Assembly: GCA_003252375.1 (NCBI GenBank)
Contig: QKEJ01000142.1
Location: 1 to 33,552 of the forward strand
Reading direction: 5' to 3'
Length of the DNA stretch: 33,552 nucleotides
Source of the DNA: Halodesulfovibrio sp.
Lineage (GTDB): Bacteria; Desulfobacterota; Desulfovibrionia; Desulfovibrionales; Desulfovibrionaceae
This document shows, piece by piece, positions 8,516-17,420 of this stretch. The number at the start of each line of letters is the position of its first letter. The stretch's first letter is position 1. A program made the translations under genes and the position numbers. Below the pieces are notes generated by a model. It searched no databases and was not told the origin of the DNA. It was given only the letters and a program-made list of their open reading frames with translations.

Positions 8516-9853
8516 ATGAAAAAGTTGCTGAAGATTCTCGGTCTGGCGTTCATCCTGGTCCTTGCCGTTGCCGGCGTGTGCTTTGCTGCCGATGCACCGC
8601 CAGATCCCACCAAGGCGTATATTACCCTTGGCATTCTTGGCGTTGCCGCCATCCTGTTCTTTACTGAAATTGTTCCGCTGCCCGTTACCGCCATGCTGGT
8701 TCCCGTTGCCCTCAGCATATTCAAGATCGTGGACGCCAAGGCGGCATTCTCGAACTTCGGTAACGTCTGGGTGGTCATCTTCATGGCCATGTTCATCGTG
8801 GGTGAAGCCACGTTCGTGACCGGCTTTGCCGACAAGGTGGGCAAGGCGACCGTCAAGCTTGCCGGCGGCAGCGAAACCAGACTGCTGGTGCTGTCCGTTG
8901 CCGTTATCGGCATCCTTTCCGCCTTCCTGTCCAACACCGGTACCACGGTTGTGGCCATTCCGATGATCATCGGCATGTGCACCACCGCAGGCATCCGACC
9001 CAGCAAGATCCTGATGCCCGTGGCGTTTGCCTCGTCCCTGGGCGGCACCATCACGCTGGTCGGCACCCCGCCCAACGGCATCATTAACTCCATGCTGCAG
9101 AAGATGGGCCCCGCCGGCATCGAACCCTTCGCGTTCTTTGAATTCGCCAAGTTCGGTGTGCCGCTGCTGGCCATGGGCGTGCTCTTCTACGCCACCATCG
9201 GCCGGAAGCTGCTGCCCGACACCATGGCCGAGTGCACCATCGAGGAGCAGGCCGAAAAGCCCAAGCGCCCCGAAAAGATGTGGTGGGCCCTCGGCATCTT
9301 CATCTTCGTTGTGGCAGCCATGGCCACCAAGTTCCTGCCCCTGGTCACCGCAGCCATGCTCGGCGCCTGTCTTATCGTCATGACCGGCTGCATGACCATG
9401 AAGGAAGCCTTCAAGGCCATTGACTGGACCACCATCTTCCTGTTTGCGGGCATGCTTTCCATGAGCACGGCCATGTCCAAGTCCGGTGCGGCCTCCATGA
9501 TCGCCACGAGCGTGGTGAGCCATGTGTCCGACCCGTACATGCTGCTGGCCGTGTGCTGCGGTCTTACCGCCATCATCACCAACTTCATGTCCAACACCGC
9601 CACGGCGGCCCTGATGGCTCCCCTGGCCATTCCGATCGCCGTGCAGGGCGGCATCAGCCCGCTGCCGCTGGCCATGGGCATTGCCATGTCCGCTTCGGCC
9701 TGCTTCCTGACGCCTGTTGCCACGCCCCCCAATACCATCGTATTGGGACCCGGTAACTACAACTTCATGCACTATGTGAAGGCCGGCTGGCCTTTGCAGA
9801 TCATAACCTTTATCATGTGTGTCACGATCATCCCCATGATCTGGCCCTTCTAG
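8516..9853 (+). CDS. DASS/SLC13-family sodium:dicarboxylate symporter
   Basis: Integral membrane transporter, 445 residues, with many hydrophobic helices. The two inverted-repeat halves each carry the DASS signature Ser-Asn-Thr: SNTGTTVV in the first and SNTATAAL in the second. Each is paired with a hairpin-loop motif (GTPPNGI and ATPPNTIVLGPG). The family imports succinate, fumarate, malate or sulfate with sodium. The neighbours (fumarate reductase, fumarase, malic enzyme) make C4-dicarboxylates the likely cargo. An odd feature is the N-terminus, which looks like a cleavable signal peptide (MKKLLK, hydrophobic core, VCFAADAPP) ahead of the first family helix. A GAGGAT ribosome site precedes the ATG. 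Confidence 0.85.
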   Translation: MKKLLKILGLAFILVLAVAGVCFAADAPPDPTKAYITLGILGVAAILFFTEIVPLPVTAMLVPVALSIFKIVDAKAAFSNFGNVWVVIFMAMFIVGEATFVTGFADKVGKATVKLAGGSETRLLVLSVAVIGILSAFLSNTGTTVVAIPMIIGMCTTAGIRPSKILMPVAFASSLGGTITLVGTPPNGIINSMLQKMGPAGIEPFAFFEFAKFGVPLLAMGVLFYATIGRKLLPDTMAECTIEEQAEKPKRPEKMWWALGIFIFVVAAMATKFLPLVTAAMLGACLIVMTGCMTMKEAFKAIDWTTIFLFAGMLSMSTAMSKSGAASMIATSVVSHVSDPYMLLAVCCGLTAIITNFMSNTATAALMAPLAIPIAVQGGISPLPLAMGIAMSASACFLTPVATPPNTIVLGPGNYNFMHYVKAGWPLQIITFIMCVTIIPMIWPF

Positions 9854-9901
9854 GGAGCACTCCCTGAAGCGTCGGGTCCAGACTTAAAACAGGACATTCT
9901 C

Positions 9902-10750
9902 ATGGCGAACACAATTCTGAAGAAAGAGCAGCTCATTCCCGGACAGACCAGCAAGCTGGTCATCGATGCTCCGCACATTGCTGCCAAGGCCCAGCCTGGG
10001 AACTTCATCATTCTGCGTGTGAACGAGAAGGGTGAACGCATCCCGCTGACCATTGCGGACACCGACCGTGAAAACGGCACCATCACCATCGTGTATCTGG
10101 TTCTCGGCAAGAGCACGGCTCTGCTGGAGGAACTGAACGAGGGCGATGACATCCTTGATTTGTGCGGCCCTCTGGGCAAGGCGACTCATATCCAGAAGGG
10201 CGGCACGGTCATCTGCGTGGGCGGGGGCACCGGCATCGCTGCCATGCACCACATCGCCAAGGGACATCACATGGCCGGAAACCACGTGGTGGCCGTCATT
10301 GGCGCACGCAACAAGGATCTGCTGCTCTTTGAAAAGGAATTGAAGAGCTTCTGTCCCGAAGTGCTGATTTCCACCGACGACGGCAGCTATGGCCACAAGG
10401 GCCTTGTGACGGAGCTGCTGAAGGACCGTCTGGAAAAGGACAAGAGCGTTGTCGAGGTCGTGGCCGTTGGCCCCGTGCCGATGATGGCTGCCGTGTCCAA
10501 AACCACGGAACCGTTTGGCGTGCCCACCACCGTCAGCCTGAACTCGATCATGGTTGACGGGGTGGGCATGTGCGGCGCCTGCCGCGTGACCGTGGGCGGA
10601 CAGACCAAGTTCGCCTGCGTGGACGGACCCGAATTCGACGGCCACAAGGTGGACTTCCAGGAACTGCGGCAGAGGTTGGCGGCGTTTTCGCCCATGGAGA
10701 AGGAATCCTACGACCATCACTGCAGGTGTAAGTGCAATGACAGCAAGTAA
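9902..10750 (+). CDS. nfnA: NADH-dependent ferredoxin:NADP oxidoreductase, small (FNR-like) subunit
   Basis: Small subunit of the flavin-based bifurcating Nfn complex, 282 residues. An FNR-type FAD barrel (RIPLTIAD) is followed by a nucleotide-binding domain (VGGGTGIAAMHHIAKG). A C-terminal [2Fe-2S] motif follows, with the cysteines of GMCGACRVTVGG and FACVDGPEF. The complex couples NADPH to NADH and reduced ferredoxin and works in both directions. It ends CRCKCNDSK and overlaps nfnB by 14 bases. Related proteins are called sulfide dehydrogenase or glutamate-synthase-associated; the pairing with nfnB favours Nfn. Confidence 0.9.
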   Translation: MANTILKKEQLIPGQTSKLVIDAPHIAAKAQPGNFIILRVNEKGERIPLTIADTDRENGTITIVYLVLGKSTALLEELNEGDDILDLCGPLGKATHIQKGGTVICVGGGTGIAAMHHIAKGHHMAGNHVVAVIGARNKDLLLFEKELKSFCPEVLISTDDGSYGHKGLVTELLKDRLEKDKSVVEVVAVGPVPMMAAVSKTTEPFGVPTTVSLNSIMVDGVGMCGACRVTVGGQTKFACVDGPEFDGHKVDFQELRQRLAAFSPMEKESYDHHCRCKCNDSK

Positions 10751-12161
10751 GAAGACCATCGCCAAGCGGGTTCCCATGCCCAACCAGCCGCCGGACGTGC
10801 GTCGGAACAACTTCGATGAGGTTGCACTCGGATACACCAAGGAAATGGCTATGGAAGAGGCCAAGCGCTGTCTGCAGTGCAAGAAGCCCAAATGCGTGAA
10901 GGGATGCCCCGTTGAGGTGCCGATTCCCGATTTCATCGCACATCTCGCCAAGGGTGACGTGGAAAAGGCCTACGCGGTCATCAAGTCCACCAACAGCCTG
11001 CCGGCGGTCTGCGGACGCGTGTGTCCGCAGGAGATTCAGTGCGAGGGAGCCTGCATTCTCAACGCCAAGGAGCAGCCCGTCGCCATTGGGCGTCTCGAAC
11101 GCTTCACGGCGGACGAGTACATGCACATGGATGCGTGCGACCTCATCACGGCCAAGCCGGAATGTCCGTACATTGATCAGGACAGGAAGGTTGCCTGTAT
11201 CGGTTCCGGTCCCTCCAGCCTTACGGTGGCAGGCTATCTGGCCGCCCGCGGCTGCAAGGTGACCGTGTTTGAAGCACTGCATGAGGTGGGGGGCGTTCTG
11301 GTATACGGCATACCGGAATTCCGCCTGCCCAAGGAAAAGATCGTGGCCAAGGAAGTCGGCGCCCTCAAGGAGCTCGAGGTGGAGTTTGTCACCAACTATG
11401 TTGGCGGCAAGACCTTCAACATCGAGGATCTGTTCGAACAGGGCTACAAGGCCGTGTTTGTAGGGGTGGGCGCAGGCCTGCCGAAGTTCCTGAGAATTCC
11501 GGGCGAGAACTTCAACGGCGTGTTTTCCGCCAACGAGTATCTCACCCGCGTGAATCTGGGACGTGCCTATGAGTTCCCGAACTACGATACCCCGATTATA
11601 AAAGGTCGGAAGGTTACGGTCTACGGTGGCGGCAACGTTGCCATGGACGCGGCCAGAACGGCGCAGCGTCTTGGTGCGGAATCCGTCCACATCGTCTACC
11701 GTCGTACCGCGGACGCCATGCCCGCGCGCCATGAAGAGATCGAGCATGCCGTGGAAGAGGGTATCCATCTCGAAGTCCTGTCCAACCCCATCGAGTTCCG
11801 GGGAGACGAGAGAGGCAATCTGACCTCCGTGCTCCTGCAACGTATGGAACTCGGGGAGCCGGACGCCTCCGGACGCCGCTCGCCAAAGCCCGTGGAGGGC
11901 GACGTCTACGAGCTGGAAACCGATCTCGCCGTCATAGCCGTGGGTACCAACCCCAACCCGGTACTGCTGGAAAATGAGCCCGGCTTGAAACTCAACAAGT
12001 GGGGCTACATTGAAGTGGATGAGGCGACCGGAGAAACCTCTATTCCCAATGTCTACGCCGGCGGTGACATCGTCACCGGTGCGGCAACGGTCATCTTGGC
12101 CATGGGCGCAGGGCGCCGCGCGGCCAAGGAGATAGCCCACCGTTTCGGCATTGAGGATTAG
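10737..12161 (+). CDS. nfnB: NADH-dependent ferredoxin:NADP oxidoreductase, large subunit
   Basis: Large, bifurcating-flavin subunit, 474 residues, of the glutamate synthase beta-subunit family. The N-terminal region carries cysteines for two [4Fe-4S] clusters (CLQCKKPKCVKGCPVEVPIP and VCGRVCPQEIQCEGAC). The first Rossmann site (GSGPSSLTVAGYLAARG) binds FAD, and the second (GGGNVAMDAARTAQRLG) binds NADP(H). A third motif, NVYAGGDIVTGAATV, is typical of the family. No glutamine amidotransferase partner is nearby, which argues against true glutamate synthase. NADPH from malic enzyme would be its natural donor. Confidence 0.92.
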   Translation: MTASKKTIAKRVPMPNQPPDVRRNNFDEVALGYTKEMAMEEAKRCLQCKKPKCVKGCPVEVPIPDFIAHLAKGDVEKAYAVIKSTNSLPAVCGRVCPQEIQCEGACILNAKEQPVAIGRLERFTADEYMHMDACDLITAKPECPYIDQDRKVACIGSGPSSLTVAGYLAARGCKVTVFEALHEVGGVLVYGIPEFRLPKEKIVAKEVGALKELEVEFVTNYVGGKTFNIEDLFEQGYKAVFVGVGAGLPKFLRIPGENFNGVFSANEYLTRVNLGRAYEFPNYDTPIIKGRKVTVYGGGNVAMDAARTAQRLGAESVHIVYRRTADAMPARHEEIEHAVEEGIHLEVLSNPIEFRGDERGNLTSVLLQRMELGEPDASGRRSPKPVEGDVYELETDLAVIAVGTNPNPVLLENEPGLKLNKWGYIEVDEATGETSIPNVYAGGDIVTGAATVILAMGAGRRAAKEIAHRFGIED

Positions 12162-12176
12162 TCCGACCTGTTCGTA

Positions 12177-12237
12177 AGGCCTTTCGGCCTGTATCCTACC
12201 GCCCACCCGCTGTTCGCCCAAAATGGCGGGCGGGCGG
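12177..12237 (+). terminator. Possible 3' hairpins after nfnB
   Basis: A small hairpin (AGGCC-TTTC-GGCCT, 12177-12190) is followed by a 12-bp GC-rich stem with one mismatch (12199-12210 with 12226-12237, 15-nt loop). No T-tract follows, so factor-independent termination is uncertain. Their position at the end of the nfn unit suggests a transcript end or a stabilising structure. Confidence 0.4.
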
Positions 12238-12337
12238 CATGGATGCAGGAGAATGCCATCCCCCTCCCCATGTGCATGATTCTTTGTGCACGATTTCCTC
12301 CACGGCTTCCATTTTTGCGGGCGATGGCGTATTCTGA

Positions 12338-12351
12338 CACGTAAAAACGTG
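12338..12351. promoter_or_regulatory. Operator-like palindrome before the Hdr-Flx operon
   Basis: CACGT-AAAA-ACGTG is a perfect 14-bp inverted repeat 64 bases before the first start codon. A weak TATTCT (12330-12335) just upstream could be a -10 box, which would place the palindrome over the transcription start. Two direct repeats, GTGCATGATT (12272-12281) and GTGCACGATT (12286-12295), lie further upstream with a 14-base period. No regulator can be named. Confidence 0.35.
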
Positions 12352-12414
12352 CGTTCAGTCAATCCTCCTTGCGATTGCAGATGCAGATATTCACGGTATT
12401 GGAGAGAACTAATC

Positions 12415-13740
12415 ATGTCGGATACAAAGGCGAATCACCCCACGAAGCTGGCCCGTCCGTCCGGCTTGTCCTTCAAGGACAAGGTGGCCGAACTGCTGCC
12501 CGAGGGCGGCAACCTCAACCTGTGCCTTACCTGCGGTGCCTGCTCTGCAGGATGCCCGGCTACCGGGCTGGAGGGCATGGACCCGCGCAAGTTCCTGCGC
12601 ATGGCCGCGCTCGGCATGGATGAGGAGCTTACCACCACCCCCTGGGTGTGGATGTGCAGCATGTGCACCCGGTGCGTGCATGTGTGCCCCATGCGCATCA
12701 ATATTCCCCAGCTTGTGTACCACGCCCGCAAGAGTTGGCCCGAGGACAAGAAGCCCCGGGGCATTGTCAATTCCTGCAACGCGGCCATGAAGACCGAGGG
12801 GTTCAGCGCCATGGGCGCCAGTTCCGAGGACTTCAAGTTCGTGGTTGAGGACATGGTGGAAGAGGTGCGTGAATCCCAGCCCGGGCAGGAAAACCTTGAA
12901 GCGCCCATGGACAAGCACGGGGCGACCTATTTTCTGAACCAGAACTCGCGCGAGCCCGTGACCGAGCCGGACGAAATGGTTCCGCTGTGGAAGATCCTGA
13001 ACATGGCCGGTTGCGACTGGACCTACGGCTCCGTGGGCTGGGCGGCGGAGAACTACTGCATGTTCGAGGCGGATGACGAGAAGTGGGAGCAGATTGTCCG
13101 CACCAAGATCAAGGCGGTGGAGGACCTCGGCTGCAAGTATTGGCTGAACACGGAGTGAGGCCACGAACTGTACGCAGTCCGGTTCGGACTGCAAAAATTC
13201 AATATCAAGACCGACGTTCAGATCGAATCCATCATCCGCCTGTATGCGCAGTGGATTCGGGAGGGCAAGCTTCCCGTCAATGCTGACTGGAACAAGGATA
13301 ACGTGAAGTTCACCGTGCAGGACCCCTGCCAGCTGGTGCGCAAGACCTTCGGCGATCCGGTGGCGGATGATCTGCGCTACGTGGTCAAGGCCGTGGTGGG
13401 TGAGGAGAACTTCATCGACATGTGGCCCAACAAGTCGAACAACTACTGCTGCGGCGGTGGCGGCGGCTACCTGCAGTCCGGGTACACCGAGGCGCGCCGC
13501 TACTACGGCAAGCGCAAGGACGAGCAGATCAAGGACACGGGGGCAACGTATGTCATTGCCCCCTGCCATAACTGCCATGCGCAGATACATGACCTTTCCG
13601 AGCACTATGGCGGCGGGTACCACGTGGTGCATTTGTGGACTCTGATTGCCCTGTCGCTGGGCATGCTCGGGGAGAATGAACGGGAGTATCTCGGTGAGGA
13701 CCTGTGCGATTGCGGTCTGTGCACCGTGGATGATGAATAA
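12415..13740 (+). CDS. Selenocysteine-containing DsrK/TmcB/HdrD-family iron-sulfur protein
   Basis: Read as one 441-residue gene with TGA at 13156-13158 decoded as selenocysteine (U248). ATG 12415 follows GGAGAG. An HdrC-like part holds two [4Fe-4S] motifs: C37/C40/C43/C47 and C81/C84/C87/C91. Then come two CCG-type (HdrB/D) domains. The first is degenerate and ends NTEUGHE, where DsrK-like proteins have a Cys (GECGHA). The second is canonical: DPCQLVR, NYCCGGGGG and PCHNCH. The frame continues across the TGA without another stop, and the downstream segment completes the domain. There is no membrane helix. In this family the CCG domain holds a noncubane cluster that reduces disulfides such as that of DsrC. 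U248 may tune a cluster or thiol site. It probably partners the HdrA encoded next. Confidence 0.88.
13156..13192 (+). promoter_or_regulatory. SECIS-like element after TGA codon 248
   Basis: The in-frame TGA (13156-13158) is followed 15 nt later by a perfect 7-bp stem, GCAGTCC (13174-13180) with GGACTGC (13186-13192), closing the loop GGTTC. Bacterial SECIS hairpins bind SelB through an apical GGU at about this distance; here GGU begins 22 nt after the TGA. The element lies inside the coding sequence, as in bacterial selenoprotein genes generally. Confidence 0.75.
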
Positions 13741-13785
13741 GTCTCCGTTGCCAGGGTGACGGGGAGACAGCCCAGAGAGGAAGCT

Positions 13786-16700
13786 ATGAACGCAGCTACG
13801 AAGGCAACCCGGCCCGATGCCCCTCCTGCGGACGCCAGCGGCGCCGTCATGGTGGTGGGTGGCGGGATAGCGGGCATGCAGTCTGCCATCGACCTCGCGA
13901 ATTCTGGATTCAAGGTCTATCTGGTGGAGCACAAGTCCGGCATCGGCGGGGTCATGGCCCAGCTGGCCAAGACGTACCCCACCAACGACTGCGCGCTCTG
14001 AATACTCTCACCCAAGTTGGTCGAGTGCGGTCGGCACTTGAACATCGAGCTTCTGCCCCTTACCGGGGTGCGGAGCGTGGAAGGTGAGGCGGGCGACTTT
14101 ACGGTGCATCTTACCCAGGCGCCCCGGTATATTGATCCGGAAAAATGCATTGCCTGCGGTGAGTGTTCCCGGAAATGCCCCAGCAAGGTTTCCAACGACT
14201 TCAATGCCGGTCTGGACAAGCGCAAGGCCGTGCACATCCTGTATGACCAGACCGTCCCCCTGAAGTACGCCATAGATGCGGAGCACTGCATCTATCTGCA
14301 GAAGGGCAAGTGCGGCAACTGCGCCAAGGTCTGTCCTGCGGATGCGGTGAACTTTGCGGACACGCCGCGCGAATTTTCGGTGCGCGTGGGCTCGGTGGTG
14401 CTTGCGCCCGGCATCCGGACCTTCGATCCTTCCGCCTTTGACAGCTACGCCTACTCCCGCATCCCGGATGTCATCACCAGTCTGGAATACGAACGTCTTC
14501 TCTCCGCCTCCGGCCCTTGTCAGGGGCACGTGTTGCGTCCTTCCGACGGGACGGAGCCCAAGCGCATCGCCTGGCTGCAGTGCGTGGGGTCGCGCGGCAA
14601 CAACAAGTGCGACAACGACTACTGCTCCAACGTCTGCTGCATGTACGCGCTGAAGCAGTCGCTGGTGACGGCGGACCACGCCCATGGCGAGGGGCACGAT
14701 CAGGCCATCTTCTTCATGGATGTGCGCGCCCACAACAAGAGCTTCGAGCAATATTACAACCAGGCCATGGACAAGGGGGTACGCATCCTGCGGGCGCGGC
14801 CCCATTCCTTCCTGCCCGGCGAGGAAAACCGCGGGGTCAGGGTGGGGTATGTGAACGAGGCGGGCGAGCCGCTGTCGGAAGATTTCGACATGGTCGTGCT
14901 CTCCGTGGGGCTGGAAGCCCCGGCCGAGGCGAAGCAGCTTGCCGAAACCTTCGACATCAAGCTGGACCACTGGAACTTCGCCCTCACCGATCCCTTTGAC
15001 CCCGTGGCCACCTCCCGCAAGGGCGTGTATGTCTGCGGCGGGTTCCAGGAGCCCAAGGACATCCCCCGTTCGGTCATGGAGGCCAGCGCAGCAGCCAGTG
15101 CCGCCACGGCAGGCCTGACCAAGGGGCGCGGCACGCGCACCGCAGAACGCGAGGTGCCCGCAGCGGTGGACGTGCTGGGCGAACCGCCGCGCATCGGAGT
15201 GTTCGTCTGTTCCTGCGGCATCAACATTTCCAGTGTCATCGACGTGCAGGATGTGGCGGACTACGCCCGGACTCTGCCTGGGGTCGTGCACGTGGAAAAC
15301 AACATGTTCTCCTGTTCGCAGGACACCCAGGTCGCCATTGCCGAGGTCATCCGCAAGCACAGGCTCAACCGCGTGGTGGTCGCCGCCTGTACGCCCCGGA
15401 CTCATGAGCCGCTGTTCCGCGAAACGCTGGAGGCGGCCGGACTGAACAAGTATCTCTTCGCCATGGCGAACATCCGCAACCACGGTTCGTGGGTACATGC
15501 CACCGATCCCAAGGGCGCTACCCGCAAGGCCCGGGATCAGGTACGCATGGCGGTGGCCAGCGCCCGGCATCTGGCGCCGCTCAAGGAAGTGACGCTGGGC
15601 GTCACCCCCTCGGCCCTCGTGGTCGGCGGCGGCGTGGCCGGCATGACCGCTGCGCTGGGCATCGCCGAGCAGGGGTTTGCCGTGCATCTGGTGGAGCGGG
15701 AGACCGAACTCGGCGGCAACGCCCGGATGCTGCGCGTGACGCAGGGGCGGTTTGAAACGGCCCCCTACCTTGCCTCGCTGGAAAAAGCGGTGCGCGGGCA
15801 CGCCGGCATCACCCTGCATGCCGGTACCACGGTTGCCGATGTGGAGGGCTTTGTGGGCAACTTCGTCACCCGCCTCGACAGCGGCACCGAGCTTCGCCAC
15901 GGTGCCATCGTGCTGGCCACGGGGGGCGTGGGCCTGAAACCGGAAGGGATGTACCGCTATGGCGAGCATCCGCGCATCATGACGCACCAGCAGATAGACG
16001 CCGGGTTCATGGACGGTTCCGTGGATCCCAAGGCGCTGCAGAGCGTAGTGTTCATCCAGTGCGTGGGCTCCCGCGAACCGGGCCGCCCCTACTGCTCGCG
16101 CGTCTGCTGCACCCACACGGTGGAGAGCGCCCTGCATATCAAGCGCACCAATCCGGACGCCCGGGTGGTGGTGCTCTACCGTGACATGCGCACCTACGGG
16201 CAGCGCGAACTGCTCTACAAGGAGGCCCGCGAGGCCGGGGTCATCTTCTCCCGGTTCAGTCTGGACCACCGGCCCGTGGTGGACGTGGTGAACGGGACCA
16301 TCACCGTGACCTTCCGAGACCACGTGCTGCAGCAGGACCTGACCGTGGAGGCGGACCTGCTTGGTCTTGCCTCGGCCATCGTGGCCCCGGACGTGAACGG
16401 TCTGGCCCAGATGGTCAAGGCCACGCTCAGCGACGAGGGCTGGTATGTGGAGGCCCACTCCAAGCTGCGGCCCGTGGACTTCGTGACGGACGGCATGTTC
16501 ATGGCCGGGCTCGGGCACTATCCCAAGCCGCTGGAGGAATCCGTCACCCAGGCGCGCGCGGCGGTTTCCCGCGTTACCACCGTGCTCAGCCGGACCGAGA
16601 TGACCCTTGCCGGGACCGTGGCCACGATCAACAAGGCCAAGTGCGTGGGCTGCGCCGTGTGCTGGAACGTGTGTCCCTACAATGCCATCAGCCCCGACGA

Positions 16701-16839
16701 AAAGGGCTTTGCCGAGGTGAACGAGGCCCTGTGCAAGGGCTGCGGCCTGTGCGCCGCTGCCTGCCGTTCGGGTGCCCCCGATCTGCGCGGGTTTACCACC
16801 AGTGACATCATGGCGCAGGTTTCCGCCATGCTCGGCTGA
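13786..16839 (+). CDS. hdrA: Tandem HdrA-type bifurcating flavoprotein with selenocysteine
   Basis: One 1017-residue gene with TGA at 13999-14001 read as U72. ATG 13786 is chosen over an upstream in-frame GTG (13756) because GAGAGGA lies just before it. Half 1 has an FAD site ([12 protein letters not shown]), then [14 protein letters not shown], where HdrA proteins have DCAMCIL or DCALCIL. It also has a ferredoxin domain (C121/C124/C127/C131 and C168/C176/C179/C183) and the HdrA signature [20 protein letters not shown] from C266. Half 2 repeats a VCSCG element, a Rossmann site at 614-619, [17 protein letters not shown] from C759, and C-terminal clusters C953/956/959/963 and C983/986/989/993. 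HdrA carries the FAD that bifurcates electrons between ferredoxin and the disulfide-reducing subunit. Two flavin sites in one chain suggest an internal HdrA dimer. Confidence 0.9.
13999..14040 (+). promoter_or_regulatory. SECIS-like element after TGA codon 72 of hdrA
   Basis: After the TGA (13999-14001) a 7-bp stem with one G-U pair forms between CGAGTGC (14022-14028) and GCACTTG (14034-14040). The loop is GGTCG, so GGU again opens a five-base apical loop, 27 nt after the TGA. The layout matches that of the element in the preceding gene. Confidence 0.75.
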
Positions 16840-16871
16840 TCCTTCAGGACCGGCCCGCAAGGAGAAGTTGC

Positions 16872-17420
16872 ATGAAAGAGATAGAGCTGTACGAACCGCG
16901 TATCGTGGCATTCTTCTGCCACTGGTGCTCCTACGGTGCCGCCGACCTCGCCGGTGTGAGCCGCATGGAGTATCCGGCCAGTTTCCGCGCGGTGCGCATT
17001 CCCTGCACGGGGCGCATGAGCCCCAAGTTCATCCTGCACGCCCTGCGCCAGGGGGCTGACGGCATCTGGGTCTCCGGCTGCCACCCCGGTGACTGCCATT
17101 ACGGCACGGGCAATTACCATTCCCGGCGTCGGCTCGAGCTGCTCAAGAACATGCTCGACTACATCGGCATCGAGGAAGGACGTATCCACTTTTCGTGGAT
17201 ATCCTCGGCCGAGGCCGAGAAATTCCAGCAGATGGCCATCCGTGTGGTGGAGGCCGTGCGCGGTCTCGGTCCGAACACCCGGCTGGTGAAGAGCGTGTGC
17301 AGCAACTGCATCCCGCCTGTGCCCACCTGCGACACCATGCATGAGTGCTATGAGCCGCTGGAGGAGATTCCCGGCGCGCCCAGACCCAACGGCTCCTGCT
17401 GCGGAGGGAACGGATTATGA
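16872..17420 (+). CDS. flxD: FlxD/MvhD-family [2Fe-2S] electron-transfer subunit
   Basis: Small protein, 182 residues, of the MvhD/FlpD family that docks on HdrA and delivers electrons to its flavin. The four conserved cysteines are in FFCHWCSYG (C16, C19), IPCTGRMS and SGCHPGDCHYGTGN. Family proteins bind a [2Fe-2S] cluster there. The C-terminus continues about 45 residues past the usual core, with further cysteines (SVCSNCIPPVPTC and a final SCCGGNGL), which may hold another cluster. AAGGAGAAG precedes the ATG, 32 bases after hdrA. It overlaps the next gene by ATGA. Confidence 0.88.
   Translation: MKEIELYEPRIVAFFCHWCSYGAADLAGVSRMEYPASFRAVRIPCTGRMSPKFILHALRQGADGIWVSGCHPGDCHYGTGNYHSRRRLELLKNMLDYIGIEEGRIHFSWISSAEAEKFQQMAIRVVEAVRGLGPNTRLVKSVCSNCIPPVPTCDTMHECYEPLEEIPGAPRPNGSCCGGNGL

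Noticed and set aside
9852-9865. AGGGAG-CA-CTCCCT hairpin at the transporter stop as a terminator
   Set aside because: Two-base loop and no T-tract; nfnA follows 36 bases later with no sign of a separate strong promoter.
10737-12161. Glutamate synthase small subunit
   Set aside because: There is no large glutamate synthase subunit nearby, and the gene overlaps an FNR-like partner, which is the Nfn arrangement.
13156-14001. Two premature stops making both Hdr genes pseudogenes
   Set aside because: Both TGAs fall on conserved Cys columns, the frames continue with intact cluster motifs, and each is followed by a GGU-loop hairpin. Two chance stops with these properties in adjacent genes are very unlikely.
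14008-16911. 967-codon minus-strand open frame opposite hdrA
   Set aside because: It mirrors codon bias on the plus strand; the plus strand carries clear HdrA motifs throughout.
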